The notes beneath the pieces are model-generated. The model was given only the letters and a program-made list of their open reading frames with translations, was not told where the DNA came from and did not search any database. 64,000 nucleotides of DNA from Symbiodinium natans. Its lineage: Eukaryota; Sar; Dinophyceae; Suessiales; Symbiodiniaceae. The stretch spans positions 62,001 to 126,000 of the forward strand of contig CAJNDS010000295.1 of NCBI GenBank assembly GCA_905221605.1, read 5' to 3'. Below are positions 54,301 through 63,690 of the stretch, in pieces. The position numbers and the translations under genes are program-made. Positions within the stretch are counted from its first letter, which is position 1. Each line of letters opens with the position of its first letter.

Positions 54301-55579
54301 TGCTGGAGGGCTGGAGGGAGGGCTGGACATTTTGGGCGTTCTAGATTTTTTTGTTTTTTTTTTTCAGGTTAAGGTTATTGTAGTTGTTGTCAATTATTGT
54401 TACTAGTATTCTTTATCTATTTTTCTTGATTCAGGGCATAAGATTCCGAGCCTTGTGTGCCCTGACATCGCGACTTTGTGATGCCGTAGTAGTAGGCACT
54501 ACTTGGCCCATTTGCCGCTCCTCCCTCCTGCTGCTAGAAGGGCTGCTGCCGCCAAGTTTCTCTTCTGACTCAAGCTTTGTTTTGTTGGTGGTCAGTTGTC
54601 GCTCTCCAGGCCTGCTGATGATTGTTCTTGCTGGCTGGCCTCTATGTTTTTTCTGACTTAGGTGCTTGTGTTGTTGCCTTGGGCTATACCTCGAGCTGTC
54701 CTTTCTGTACTCAAGCTCGTTGTTGTCTCTTGTCGCTCTGACTGGCAGTGGCTTCCGTACAGCCGTCGCCACAGCCGTCGATCATGGTCAAGTGTAAATC
54801 ACCAGAAGTATACTTTCCATTGCTCGCCGCATCTTCCTTGTGAGGCTTACCGGACTAGAGAGTTCTTGTTTCAGCAATTGCTAGTTCTTGTCCTTCCTGG
54901 CTAGACCTGAAGCTAAACCCCAAGCTGTCGAATAACTTCCGAACCCTGCAGTACCACCCCAAACTCTTAACCCCAAGAGCCTGATAAACCCTAAAACCCT
55001 ACAACCCTAAACCCTAACAGCCTAAATCCGAACCCTAAACCCTAAACCCTAAACCCTAAACCCTAAACCCTAAACCCTAAACCCTAAACCCTAAACCCTA
55101 AACCCTAAACCCTAAACCCTAAACCCTAAACCCTAAACCCTAAACCCTAAACCCTAAACCCTAAACCCTAAACCTAACCCTAAACCCTAAACCCTAAACC
55201 CTAAACCCTAAACCCTAAACCCTAAACCCTAAACCCTAAACCCTAAACCCTAAACCCTAAACCCTAAACCTGTTCAATTCTCCCAAATCAGGCCTGGACC
55301 GCTTCCAGCTGGCACAGCGCACGGCACTCCCGGGCGCTGCGCTGCCCAGCTCCATGCCCGGCGCGCCGCTGCCGGGCCAGGGGCCAAAACAGCTTAAGGT
55401 TTAGGGTTTAGGGTATAGGGTTTAGGGTTTAGGGTTTAGGGACCCAAACAGCTTAAGCCGCACGAGGGAGTCTCCGTCTTGGAGAGGGTTCTGTCAACCA
55501 CACAGAATGGAAAAAAAGGGGTGTTTGTGTGTGTGTGTGTGTGTGCGTATATATACTCATGTTTCTGTGTAAGTACGTA

Positions 55580-55610
<31 letters not shown>

Positions 55611-56132
55611 CATACATAATGGAAGCCTCAGGGCCACAGGGCTGCCAGAGCGAAGTCTTGGAGACCCTTCTCCGCCCCGCTTCCAAGGAGCAGCCTTGTC
55701 CCAGCCTGGCCGATTCGACATCACAGGCGGGGTGGCGCGCGATGTGGATGTCTTGGGGTTCTAAACCCTAAACCCTGAACCCTAAACCCGAAACCCGAAA
55801 CCCGAAACCCTAAACCCGAAACCCTAAACCCTAAACCCTATAAACTATATAACCCTAAACCCTATAAACCCTAAACCCTAAACCCTAACCCTAAACCCTA
55901 AACCCTAAACCCTAAACCCTAAACCCTAAACCCTAAACCCTAAACCCTAAACCCTAAACCCTACACCCAAAACCCATCACAGCCACGGTGCCGCCAGGAA
56001 TGCAGCTGGGACCTTCGGGTCGCCCGATGTCCGGCGCTTGGTGGATTCCGAACCTCCCTTAAGACTCCGCATGGGGTCTAGGGTTTAGGGTTTAGGGTTT
56101 AGGGTTTAGGGTTAGGGTTTAGGGTTTAGGGT

Positions 56133-56178
<46 letters not shown>

Positions 56179-58234
56179 GGCTTAGGGTTTCGGGTTTAGG
56201 GTTTAGGGTTTAGGGTTCAGGTGGACCACAGCCCTGGGTAGTTAAGGGGGTTCAAGAGATGGATGGTTCAGGGTTCAAAGGCTTGGAGATGTTTGCGGTT
56301 CCATCCGCTTTTGGCGTAGGGTTCAAGGAATGTTTGTGTAGAGTTCAGCACATTCAAGGTTTCTGGCTGCCCTCAACCCTGACCCCTAAACCCTAAGCCC
56401 TAAGCTCTAAACCCTAAACCCTAAACCCTAAACCCTAAACCCTAAACCCTAAACCCTAAACCCTAAACCCTAAACCCTAAATCCAGTTGTATGGCGTCGG
56501 GTTCCACCCATCTGTGAGGTTCATGCCGCAACGGTTCCAGCTCACGCAGCGGGACCAGCCGCAAGGTCCCCCGACCGACGTGGCTTTTCGAAAGGGTGAC
56601 AAAACGAGGTGGTTTAGGGGATTATGGGATTTAGGGTTTAGGGTTTAGGGTCCAGGGTTTGTTTAGGGCTTAGGGTTCAGAGGGCCAGAGACCAGGCGTT
56701 TCTGCCATTGCACCAGCTGCGCATTTTATGTAGTTTTGGCCCTTGCCTCCGTCACCCGCCTGCAACTGTGGGCAGGTGTGGACCTTGCTCTGGACAAGTT
56801 TGACCTCTCCGCCCCGGAGCGCTTCGCCACTTCGTTGCCACCCTGCAGCGGGGCTCCCCAGAAATCGAAGGCGGATTTTACGACCCAAAGAGTCTCGAAA
56901 CCCACAGTGGGCTATTCCCTTAAGCCCTAAGCCTACAGTTTGGGACCAAAGCCCGAACACGCTGTGGAATCTCTGAGCCCCACACGACTGGAGATCCTAG
57001 TGTTCATGCTGAGGCTAGTCTGCAAAGACTTGCGTTTAAGCCCGAAAGCCCTTAAACCCTAAACCCTAAACCCTAAACCCTAAACCCTAAACCCTAAACC
57101 CTAAACCCTGAACCAATGCCCTGAAATAACCCCTAACCCCTAACCTTAAACCCCAAACCCTAGAGCCCTAAAGTCAAGGTGCCCAGTTCGACTCCATGGA
57201 GGGCCGCGTCACTCTGGGGAAGGTGGCTTGGCACCATCATGATTTTCGGGGGACGAGGTGCGATTCAGGAAACTGCCCGATTGTGGGAACCCTGGGGCGG
57301 GGCGTCATGGCCTGGGTGGAGTGGGGATGGGGGTGGGGGTGGGGTGGGGGTGGGGTGGGGGTGGGAGGGGGGTGGGGGTGGGAGGGGTGGGGGGGTGAGG
57401 GTGGGTGGGGGGTGGGGGGGGGGGGGATGATTGTTCATCAAGGGTGCTTGCAGACAATTTTGCAAGTCCCTTTTCCGGGGTTTCCCGAATCGGCGCCTTC
57501 CAGTTTCCTGAATCCGTGTTTTTGGCTTGACGTTTTTCCAGCTTCCGAACCTGCGCGTTTTCAGTTTCTGAATCCGCTACTGACCACATCTGGTAAGGGT
57601 TTGGGGTAGTTAGGGTTTGGCCTTTAGGGGCTTAGGGCCTATAGGGTAGTACAGGGTTGGGTGTGGTGTTAGGGTTTTGCCAGCTTCAGGGTGTGGGGGT
57701 AGTTTGCCGATCGAGCCAACCGCCGGTCCCTGAAGTTGTCCCCGACCACATTCCTCGACCGTCGAGCAAGCCATGCAAACCCTAAACCCTAAACCCTAAA
57801 CCCTAAACCCTAAACCCTAAACCCTAAACCCTAAACCCTAAACCCTAAACCCTAAACCCTAAACCCTAAACCCTAAACCCTAAACCCTAAACCCTAAACC
57901 CTAAACCCCAAACCACTTTGTGCCCAGGCGTTCTTGAAGAATCTTCAAGAGGAGCGCCCGGCACCTTTCGGGGGCAGGTTGCCAAGGGATGAAGACCCGC
58001 ACCCGTACCCCTATCTAAGGTTGTACCCCGAAAGGTTCCCCTGAATATACTCCGGAACCCTAGGGGGTGTGCCCAGTTTCGCATAGGGACTCCTCTGCGC
58101 CGTCATGCGATGCGTCATCGTGCCGTTGCCAGGACTCTTATGAAAACTTGAAGGCGGAGGATGCCAAGCTGCTCCAGCGCGTCTTCAACCCTGTGATGGC
58201 GGACAGGCCCATCCGTCCTTGTTGTAGGGTTTAA
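48344..58234 (+). CDS. Very exon-rich gene of an unnamed, dinoflagellate-type conserved protein family
   Basis: Joins that work exactly: 49617-49766 (50 codons; [20 protein letters not shown]), then 49841 to about 49905 ([20 protein letters not shown]); 50181-50261 ([16 protein letters not shown]) to 50748 ([14 protein letters not shown]); about 50925-50974 ([13 protein letters not shown]) to 51041-51102 ([17 protein letters not shown]) to 51867 ([17 protein letters not shown]), both GC-AG; 52271-52301 ([10 protein letters not shown]) to 52707-52762 ([18 protein letters not shown]) to 53373-53415 ([14 protein letters not shown]) to 53760-53820 ([20 protein letters not shown]) to 54204-54275 ([19 protein letters not shown]) to 55292 ([18 protein letters not shown]). 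Later exons: 55694, 55983, 56487, 56776-56870 ([20 protein letters not shown]), 57179, 57703, 57928-58004 ([18 protein letters not shown]), 58133-58234 (stop). Earlier exons: 48344-48463, about 48539-48618, about 48790-48857, about 48955-49057, about 49133-49190, about 49459-49582. I recall this protein type from dinoflagellate sequence but no function or domain name. Confidence 0.7.
48871..48935 (+). repeat. (CCCTAAA)n array
   Basis: Nine units filling most of a short intron between pieces ending near 48857 and starting near 48955. Confidence 0.96.
49079..49132 (+). repeat. (TTTAGGG)n array filling an intron
   Basis: Follows the exon ending near 49057 and runs to TTTAG at 49132, which can itself serve as the AG acceptor of the next piece ([16 protein letters not shown]). 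Confidence 0.96.
49423..49459 (+). repeat. (TTTAGGG)n array ending at a 3' splice site
   Basis: Ends GGGTTTAGAG, directly before the coding piece [20 protein letters not shown]; the repeat seems to provide the acceptor. Confidence 0.95.
50040..50165 (+). repeat. (CCCTAAA)n array, degenerate at its right end
   Basis: Ten clean units then CCCTAAGGCC and CCCCAAGC variants, ending about 15 bases before the exon at 50181. Confidence 0.95.
50264..50323 (+). repeat. (TTTAGGG)n array at a 5' splice site
   Basis: The donor reads TTCAG|GTAAGGGTTTAGGG, so the array starts within the donor itself. Confidence 0.97.
50597..50723 (+). repeat. (TTTAGGG)n array with GCTTAGGG variants
   Basis: About 18 units at the 3' side of the intron 50262-50747, an exception to the usual polarity. 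Confidence 0.97.
51120..51860. other. Intron 51103-51866 of the exon-rich gene; no telomere repeats
   Basis: The intron begins GC after CTCACCAG and ends TTTTTTGCAG. It carries (GAGAGG)n and (AAG)n stretches at 51200-51300. The two edges join HPLT and R-F-A-E-A-F in frame. Confidence 0.7.
52121..52238 (+). repeat. (CCCTAAAA)n then (CCCTAAA)n array
   Basis: Five 8-base CCCTAAAA units, then 7-base units, ending about 30 bases before the exon at 52271. Confidence 0.97.
52302..52706 (+). repeat. GC-AG intron with 9-bp direct repeats at its edges
   Basis: AGGCCTCCG occurs at 52300-52308 and 52705-52713. The intron holds a TTTAGGG array at 52345-52399 near its 5' end. Removal joins GCCAAG to GCCTCCGTC in frame (LAK|ASVMAK). 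Confidence 0.85.
52345..52399 (+). repeat. (TTTAGGG)n array
   Basis: About 8 units, in the 5' part of the intron 52302-52706. Confidence 0.97.
52845..52863. repeat. C-run
   Basis: ATACCCCCCCCCCCCCCCTC inside the GC-AG intron 52763-53372; a second, shorter run is at 53105-53116. Confidence 0.9.
53626..53718 (+). repeat. TTTAGGG array with GGGCTAGGG variants
   Basis: Two runs separated by degenerate sequence in the intron 53416-53759, closer to its 3' end (an exception to the usual polarity). Confidence 0.94.
53854..53921 (+). repeat. (TTTAGGG)n array
   Basis: Begins 33 bases after the GC donor at 53821. Confidence 0.96.
54984..55271 (+). repeat. Longest (CCCTAAA)n array in the window
   Basis: About 38 units; one CCTAACCC slip at about 55175. 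It ends 20 bases before the AG at 55290-55291 of the exon LDRFQL. The long GT-AG intron 54276-55291 also holds a T-run at 54352-54364. Confidence 0.98.
55396..55440 (+). repeat. (TTTAGGG)n array between 15-bp direct repeats
   Basis: Flanked by CCAAAACAGCTTAAG (55384-55398) and CCCAAACAGCTTAAG (55443-55457), as if the array had been inserted with duplication of its target. Confidence 0.9.
55516..55620. repeat. (GT)n and (CATA)n microsatellites
   Basis: GTGTGTGTGT at 55522-55545 and ATACATACATACATACATAC at 55579-55619, in the same intron. Confidence 0.95.
55762..55975 (+). repeat. (CCCTAAA)n array with CCCGAAA and CCCTATAAA variants
   Basis: About 29 units, ending 8 bases before the CACAG acceptor of the exon at 55983. 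Confidence 0.97.
56079..56220 (+). repeat. (TTTAGGG)n with a block of (TTGAGGG)n
   Basis: TTTAGGG units, then seven TTGAGGG units, then TTTAGGG again, about 30 bases after the exon 55983 to about 56045. The same intron ends with a CCCTAAA array. Confidence 0.97.
56378..56482 (+). repeat. (CCCTAAA)n array just before a 3' splice site
   Basis: About 14 units; the last, CCCTAAATCCAG, leads into the exon at 56487. Confidence 0.97.
57053..57165 (+). repeat. (CCCTAAA)n array, degenerate at the right
   Basis: Eight clean units then CCCTAACCCC-like units, ending about 10 bases before the exon at 57179. Confidence 0.95.
57308..57427. repeat. GGGGTGGG-type G-rich tract
   Basis: GGGTGGGGGTGGGGTGGGGG and variants, potential G-quadruplex sequence in the intron after 57179. 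Frames through it (poly-Gly/Trp/Val) are ignored. Confidence 0.95.
57778..57911 (+). repeat. (CCCTAAA)n array filling an intron
   Basis: About 19 units between the exon 57703-57776 and the exon at 57928; the intron is little more than the array. Confidence 0.98.
58005..58075 (+). repeat. Possible diverged copy of the GGTACC-rich intron element
   Basis: GTACCCCTATCTAAGGTTGT then ACCCCGAAAGGTTCCCC; it begins exactly at the GT after CACCC at 58004. Confidence 0.4.
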
Positions 58235-58283
58235 GTAGGGTTTAGGGCTCAGGGGCATAGCAGGGAATAACTCCCCTAATACA

Positions 58284-58316
58284 TACAGATATATATATAT
58301 ATATATATATTTATAC

Positions 58317-58348
<32 letters not shown>

Positions 58349-58363
58349 ATATATACATATACA

Positions 58364-58395
<32 letters not shown>

Positions 58396-58455
58396 CATAT
58401 ATATATATATACATATATATATACATATATATATATACATATATATATATATATG
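58284..58455. repeat. (TA)n / TATACA microsatellite
   Basis: About 170 bases of ATATATATATACATATACAT-type sequence. Confidence 0.97.
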
Positions 58456-58489
58456 TAGCCTTTCAGGTGATTCTACAGAGTGCCGCAGG

Positions 58490-58653
58490 GTGCCTGCGTG
58501 GGGCTCTCCGGGGTCCTCGGCTTTCCTAAGTCTCAGAGTTCCGCAAAACCGCCATGTGTCCAGGATCACGGAGGGGGACTCTTTCATCCCTCCTGCAACT
58601 TGGCCCTGTCGAGAGGCAAAAATTCAGGTCGGGCCAGAAGACGTCATGAAGTA
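58490..58653 (+). CDS. Exon-like piece with stop
   Basis: After GTGCCGCAG a frame runs to TAG 58653 ([20 protein letters not shown], then [14 protein letters not shown]). It could be a last exon of the preceding gene if 58234 is not its end, or of a separate gene. A competing frame ([14 protein letters not shown]) is open over the same bases. Confidence 0.3.
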
Positions 58654-58659
58654 GTGGTG

Positions 58660-60250
58660 TGGCCGTATTCACGGGGGAATCTACTGCACACTGTCGTCCT
58701 TCCATCCCACTTCAGACTTCGGGGGAGAACACATGATAAAGACGAAGATACAAGTTCGAAGGAAAGAACCGCTAGAATTCGATGGGACGCGTTGGATGTC
58801 GGAAGGTTGTCATCTTTGGTCTTGCGAGGAGCGATGACACGAGCCCACTAACCCTGGAATGCAAAGGAAAGAGAGGGAAGAAGGATGAGAAGCATTGGGG
58901 AAAAGGTACCAGTTGTCTTTTTCTAAGTGTAAGCAATTAGCCGCTGTTGCACTGGATTCCCGGGCCTTCGGTAACAGCTTAATTTTTGCCGATCAGGCCT
59001 TGAGTGTCCTCGTGAATGAAGTACCCACGCAGAGAACCGGGTAACCGCAGCAAAGCCTGTAAGCATGGGGGGCAATTTGCTACATTCATTTCTCTTCGTG
59101 CTATTTTTCGATGCTGCGCAGACTCAATCTTATCAGTAGTTTCTCTGAATCATTTGCTGAGTGAATCCAGAATAAGAGTATTGGCGTACAGCAAAATGAA
59201 TCCTTCGATGAAAAGAGACCAAAGGAAACGAGCCTTTTGCTTCAGTTCTTTATGCAGTTCCAATGCGCTGTTTTTTCCGGCATATGTTTGGGAGATAGCC
59301 CGGTCTTGTGGGAGTTCCATGCGGCAACTGTAAAACCACAGAGCCGGAGAACAGCTACATAAGACAAAGCTACCAGGCATCCGAAATTCTAGCGGCCCTA
59401 GGATCCCAACCTGGACTACGTGCAGAAGCTCCGCCACCTCATTCAGGCCGGCATACAGCATGGATCACTGCAAAGATTCTCATGCCAGGGGGCCTTTTAT
59501 ATGATGTCAGCGTGCCCGCTAGCATCAGATTCCTCAGCTGGCTTTGGTGAGCAGTGATTCGCTTGCGCACAACAATGTGGTATACCTTGTGACACAAGGA
59601 GGAGGAAAGCCTCACCAAGCAGAGGACGGCGGTGGCATGACATGCGGTGGAGTGGAGCACTGCAGAGGATGCTACCCACTCAAAAGGCTTTAGCTTTTTC
59701 GTCGGTGGCATCTTCGTTCTAGTTGCTAGTTGCGTTCAGCCCAGCTACAGGCTTCGTTCGGACTTGCAGGCGGTCTGCGCTGATAAGGCTGCTGTTCATT
59801 TTTTTCACGGGAGTCCGTGCTGTCAGGAAGGCTCGCTTCAGCGACAAGAACTTCACAGTTGGAGTCTCGCCCAAATGATGGGAAAACGCGAGTTAGGCTT
59901 CCGGGAGAGGAGTGGGCGTACTGAGCTGCTGGGATGGCGTTGGGGTATCAGCCTTAAACTCTAAACCCTGAACCCAGCCCCATTGAGCCCGACAACCCCA
60001 CGAAACCCTCTAGCCCAAAACAACAACCCCAAGCCCAACAAACCCTGCAACCCTAAACCCCTCAACTTTTAAGCCCCCCCCCCCCCCCCCAAAAAAAGGC
60101 AGTAAGCTTTAACCCTAAACCCTAAATCCTCAGCCCGAAGCCCCGCAACCTAAACCCTAAACCCCAAACCCCAAACCCCCAACCCCAAACCCGAAACCCC
60201 AAACCCTAAACCCCAAACCCTAAACCCTAAACCCTAAACCCCACAAACCC
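58660..60250. other. Weakly coding region, both strands possible
   Basis: The minus strand has a 103-codon ATG frame (59461-59150) with helical, protein-like content (YAGKNSALELHKELKQKARF, then a hydrophobic LFIEGFILLYANTLIL). On the + strand a piece at 59402 (DPNLDYVQKLRHLIQAGIQH) follows a CCCTAG acceptor. The two overlap, so at most one is real there. 59950-60250 is degenerate CCCTAAA/CCCCAAA sequence with a C-run at 60074-60090. Confidence 0.3.
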
Positions 60251-60279
60251 CCCTAGTTGGGTTCAAAAAAGCAACCCAG

Positions 60280-63200
60280 GCATGGCCGGCTCCGAGTTTC
60301 CTCGGTCCTGGACCTCGCGGTTCCAAATCCTCCGGGAAGGAGCGCTGGGTGGGGTTTAGGGTTTAGGGTTTAGGGTTTGGGGTTTAGGGTTTAGGGTTTA
60401 GGGTTTAGGATTTAGGATTTAGGATTTAGGCTGCTGGCGGTTTAGGGTTTAGGGTGTTGGGGTTTAGGGTTTGGGGTGTTGGGGTTTAGGGTTTAGGGTG
60501 TTGGGGTTGTAAGGGTTGTAAGGTTTCTAGGGTCTGAGGGTTAGAGGGGATCTAGGGTTACAGGCCAGGGTTACGGGGTTATCAAAGTTACAGGGTTACA
60601 AGGTTCGAGGGTTTAGAGGTTACCGAGTGTAACTAAACCTCAGACTTTAGGGTTTAGGGTGATTCCTTAATCTCCGTTGTCTTGAATCCTAGAGCCCAAA
60701 GTGTAAGCCATAACGCAGGAAACTCATGTGGCTACTGTTCTCAATGAGGGTACCTTTGTAGATACCTTTCATGCTGGGACTCCCTATTTAAGAGCAGGTC
60801 CCCAACCAAAACGCTAAAGCCCTAAAGCCCTAAAGCCCTGAAACCTAAACCGTAAACCCTAAACCCCAAACCCTAAAGCCTAAACCCTAAAGCCTAAACC
60901 CTAAACCCTAAACCCTAAACCCTAAACCCCAAACCCTAAACCTCTTGAGGAGGTAAGGCGCAGGTGGTCGTCAGACCTGGTCTCACTACACTCAAGGCCT
61001 GGAACGAGCGTCAGCCGGAAGGTTGAGGTTCCGTGCGTTATGTGGTTTTAGGGGTTGAGGGTTTGCAGAACGAAAGGGTTTTAGGGTTTTAGGGCTTTAG
61101 GGTTTTAGGGTTTTAGGGTTTTAGGGTTTTAGGGTGTTAGGGTTTTAGGGTGTTAGGGTGTTAGGGTTTTAGGGTTTTAGGGTTTTAGGATTTTAGGGTT
61201 GGTTTTAGGGTTTTAGGGTTTAGGGTTTAATCTTTAATCTTAGGCGTGAGGCTTTAGGGCTTTAAGTTTCGGGTCTTGATTAAGGCTGGGCGGGCGGGTG
61301 GATGGGGCGGGGGTTGTGGCATGTGAGGATGCATGCATAACTTTTGGTGGGGTATACCATGCGGACTACTTGATCACAGGGTACCCCTGCGCGATTGTTT
61401 TGTTCGGAATCGCGTTGCTTCCCATGTTCGATGTTTTTGTTGTGGCAGCAGCGGAAGCATGAAGGGTGTGGCATCAAGAGCCCACAAGGGTGTGGAACAT
61501 CCACGTCATGGAAGCTGGCTGTTTAGGTTGTTGCAGCTAGCACGTCCAGTGCATTGGTCAGGTCGACGAGATTTTCACTCGCACCTTGCTCGAGGACATC
61601 TTGCCCACTGCTGCGCCCGAGTTTGCGCAGACCACCGAGGACGGGTTTTTCAGGTCCGTCCTACTGTAGTCTTCCTGAGTTTTTAATCCAACTGTATTTG
61701 TCCCAATTTGAACATGCAGAGGACGGCATGATTTTCCGCATCTACAAGCGGCCTGGCATGACCCTGACTCCTCAATGCGCGCACGTGGAACTAGCGGCCA
61801 AAAGCTGGTCTGGCAGAGCAACCTCTGAACGCAACACAGCGCGGCCAAGGATCGGCCGCCTCGAGGTGCGAACCACTCAGGCAGCCCAGGCCACCGTCTG
61901 TGTATCCAGGGTACGGAACAGGAAAGGGACCACCGAAACTCCACACCCCATCCGAAGCCCAAGCCATCCTAAGCCCCCAAGCCCTAAAGCATAGAATCTC
62001 AATTTGAGAAAGGTCGGAGATGTATCTTTTTGCCTGCTAAGAAAAGCCTGGGGATGGAGATGCCGAGATGGTTCGGCACTCGCCCAGCCTGCGGTTTCGG
62101 GTTCAGGGTTTGGGGTTAGGGTTTGGGTTTGGGGTTAAACCCCCCCTGATCGCCTGCCCCAGAAGCCCCCCAATCCCCGACTTCGCCGCCCTGAGCCCCC
62201 CGAAGCCGCCCTTGGAGAGGCCAGCAACCAGGAGGTGCTCTCGGTCTTCTCCCTGAGGCGCGATGGGCAAAGCCTCGGAAGCGCAGGACTCTGAAACCTT
62301 GTATGCCCTAAGGGGCCCCTAAACCCCACCAAGCCCTACCAACCTTGCGAGGCCCATAAGCCCCATAGACACCCCAACACCCCACGAAAAACCCCACACC
62401 CTAAACCCTATAAGCCACTAAACCCCGCAAACCCACCCAGCAAACAACCTCGAGGCCTGCCTGCCTGGAGGGCTCACGAGGTGCCTCGGGGGACCTCCGG
62501 GAAACTATGGAGACTTTGGGGGGGCTCCTGTTCTACAGGGCTTCGAATATGTGGGCTTTATGGGGCATGAGTAGGTGGAGCAAGGCTGGTCATGTTTGAA
62601 AAGAATCCGGCGGAAGGGATGTGCAAGGTCCGAAGGCTGGGTGGCGGTTGCTCGTTTGAGACCTCAGCGCTTTGGGCAGCTTGGTTCATGCAGCTCTTGA
62701 TTGTCCCATGTCCTCCGATGTCTGCAGGTAGGCTGCAAACGGTCTCGCCGAGCGAGAAGTTCGTGAAAGGTGCGGTTCAGAAATGCCCACCCGCTTCTTG
62801 TAGCATGTCTTGACGAGCCCATGTGATCCGTTTTAGCAGCCGCTGCAACCAGGTCGCCTCTATGTCGAAGCCATCGATGGTGAGCACAAGGTGTTAGCAC
62901 TGCACATGTGTTGCAGAACATTTCCCCCCCCCCCCCCCCCCCCCCCCCCCGAAATCAAGTGTGCCGGGCTTGGGCCTGGGAGGTTTTGCCATCAATCCCA
63001 ACTCGCACTCTCAGCAGTCTGCCTCCAAGCAGGAGGCTGGAGCTAGGAACACGAACGCATGCCGAACACTAGCGCTAGGAGTGCGCCAAGCAGCTTCACC
63101 TCTGCCACTTCTACGTCGTCCTCGAGACGAGTGCGTCCAACGTGATCGTCACGGAGAAGCTCGCTGACGGATCCACGACTTGGGCAACTCGCCCGCATGA

Positions 63201-63660
63201 TCCCCCCCCCCCTCCCACCGCCCATCCCTGCCCCTAAGGCCCCTTGTTAGGGCGCCCATTTGGGTGCCTTGTATTATTTTAGGGGATCCCTGCACACGAG
63301 AATGCCGCCCTAAACCCCAAACATCCCTAAGCCCAAAATGTAAGGTCATTGGGATCCGAAGTATGGGCCCTCATTGTGTATAGATACAAAAAGGGACCCA
63401 AATTAAGAGCCCATGCTTGGAACCCTTAACAGAAGGCGCAAGAAGATGAAACAATATACAGTGGGCACCCTAAACCCTAAAACCCCTTAGACAACCCACA
63501 AAGAACTCACCCATCCTCTCCTTCCCTCCTTCCTTCCCCCCCCCCCCCCCCCCAGAAAAACCCAAAGCCCCAAAGCCCCCCCCGTGTGTGGTGAGAAGGT
63601 CTTGAACCCCTCGCAGATTGAGGACCCGGGGCTGGGCTTTAAGGGCTTTGAAGGAGGGTT
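60280..63660 (+). CDS. Unidentified multi-exon protein(s)
   Basis: 60280-60348 is exactly 23 codons (PSFLGPGPRGSKSSGKERW) between ACCCAG and GTGGGG, and joins in phase 0 to 60964-61021 (VVVRPGLTTLKAWNERQPE) across a 615-base GT-AG intron. Then about 61561-61651 (VDEIFTRTLLEDILPTAAPE, then FAQTTEDGFF), acceptor GGTCAG and donor GTCCGT; from about 61718 (EDGMIFRIYKRPGMTLTPQC), after CATGCAG; about 62165-62290 (ALGEASNQEVLSVFSLRRDG); about 62729-62769 (LQTVSPSEKFVK), GTGCGG donor; about 62839-62880 (PLQPGRLYVEAIDG), GTGAGC donor; about 63090-63185 (LETSASNVIVTEKLADGSTT); and about 63610-63665 (VLNPSQIEDPGLGFKGFEG). No domain is recognised. Start and end are unknown, and the gene may continue past the window or consist of two genes. 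Confidence 0.5.
60353..60510 (+). repeat. (TTTAGGG)n array at a 5' splice site, degenerate to the right
   Basis: The donor GTGGGGTTTAGGG at 60349 flows straight into the array; later units are GATTTAG and GGTGTTGGGG. Confidence 0.96.
60820..60944 (+). repeat. CCCTAAA array with AGCCCTAA variants before a 3' splice site
   Basis: Ends 20 bases before the exon at 60964, in the same intron as the TTTAGGG array at 60353. Confidence 0.95.
61050..61230 (+). repeat. (TTTTAGGG)n array, 8-base unit
   Basis: About 20 units of GGGTTTTA with GGGTGTTA variants, starting about 30 bases after the exon 60964-61021. The unit is one T longer than in most arrays. Confidence 0.96.
62924..62950. repeat. Long C-run (27 C)
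   Basis: A pure C homopolymer between coding pieces; similar runs occur at 63202-63211 and 63537-63553. Confidence 0.97.
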
Positions 63661-63690
63661 TCGGGTTTAGGGTTGAGGGCTTCAGGGGCT

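Noticed and set aside
57179-57609. Gly/Trp-rich + frames
   Set aside because: Only the first about 80 bases (frame [13 protein letters not shown]) look coding; the rest is the GGGGTGGG tract.
12914-61230. A true chromosome end
   Set aside because: Arrays occur in both senses at dozens of internal sites with coding sequence on both sides, so they are interstitial.
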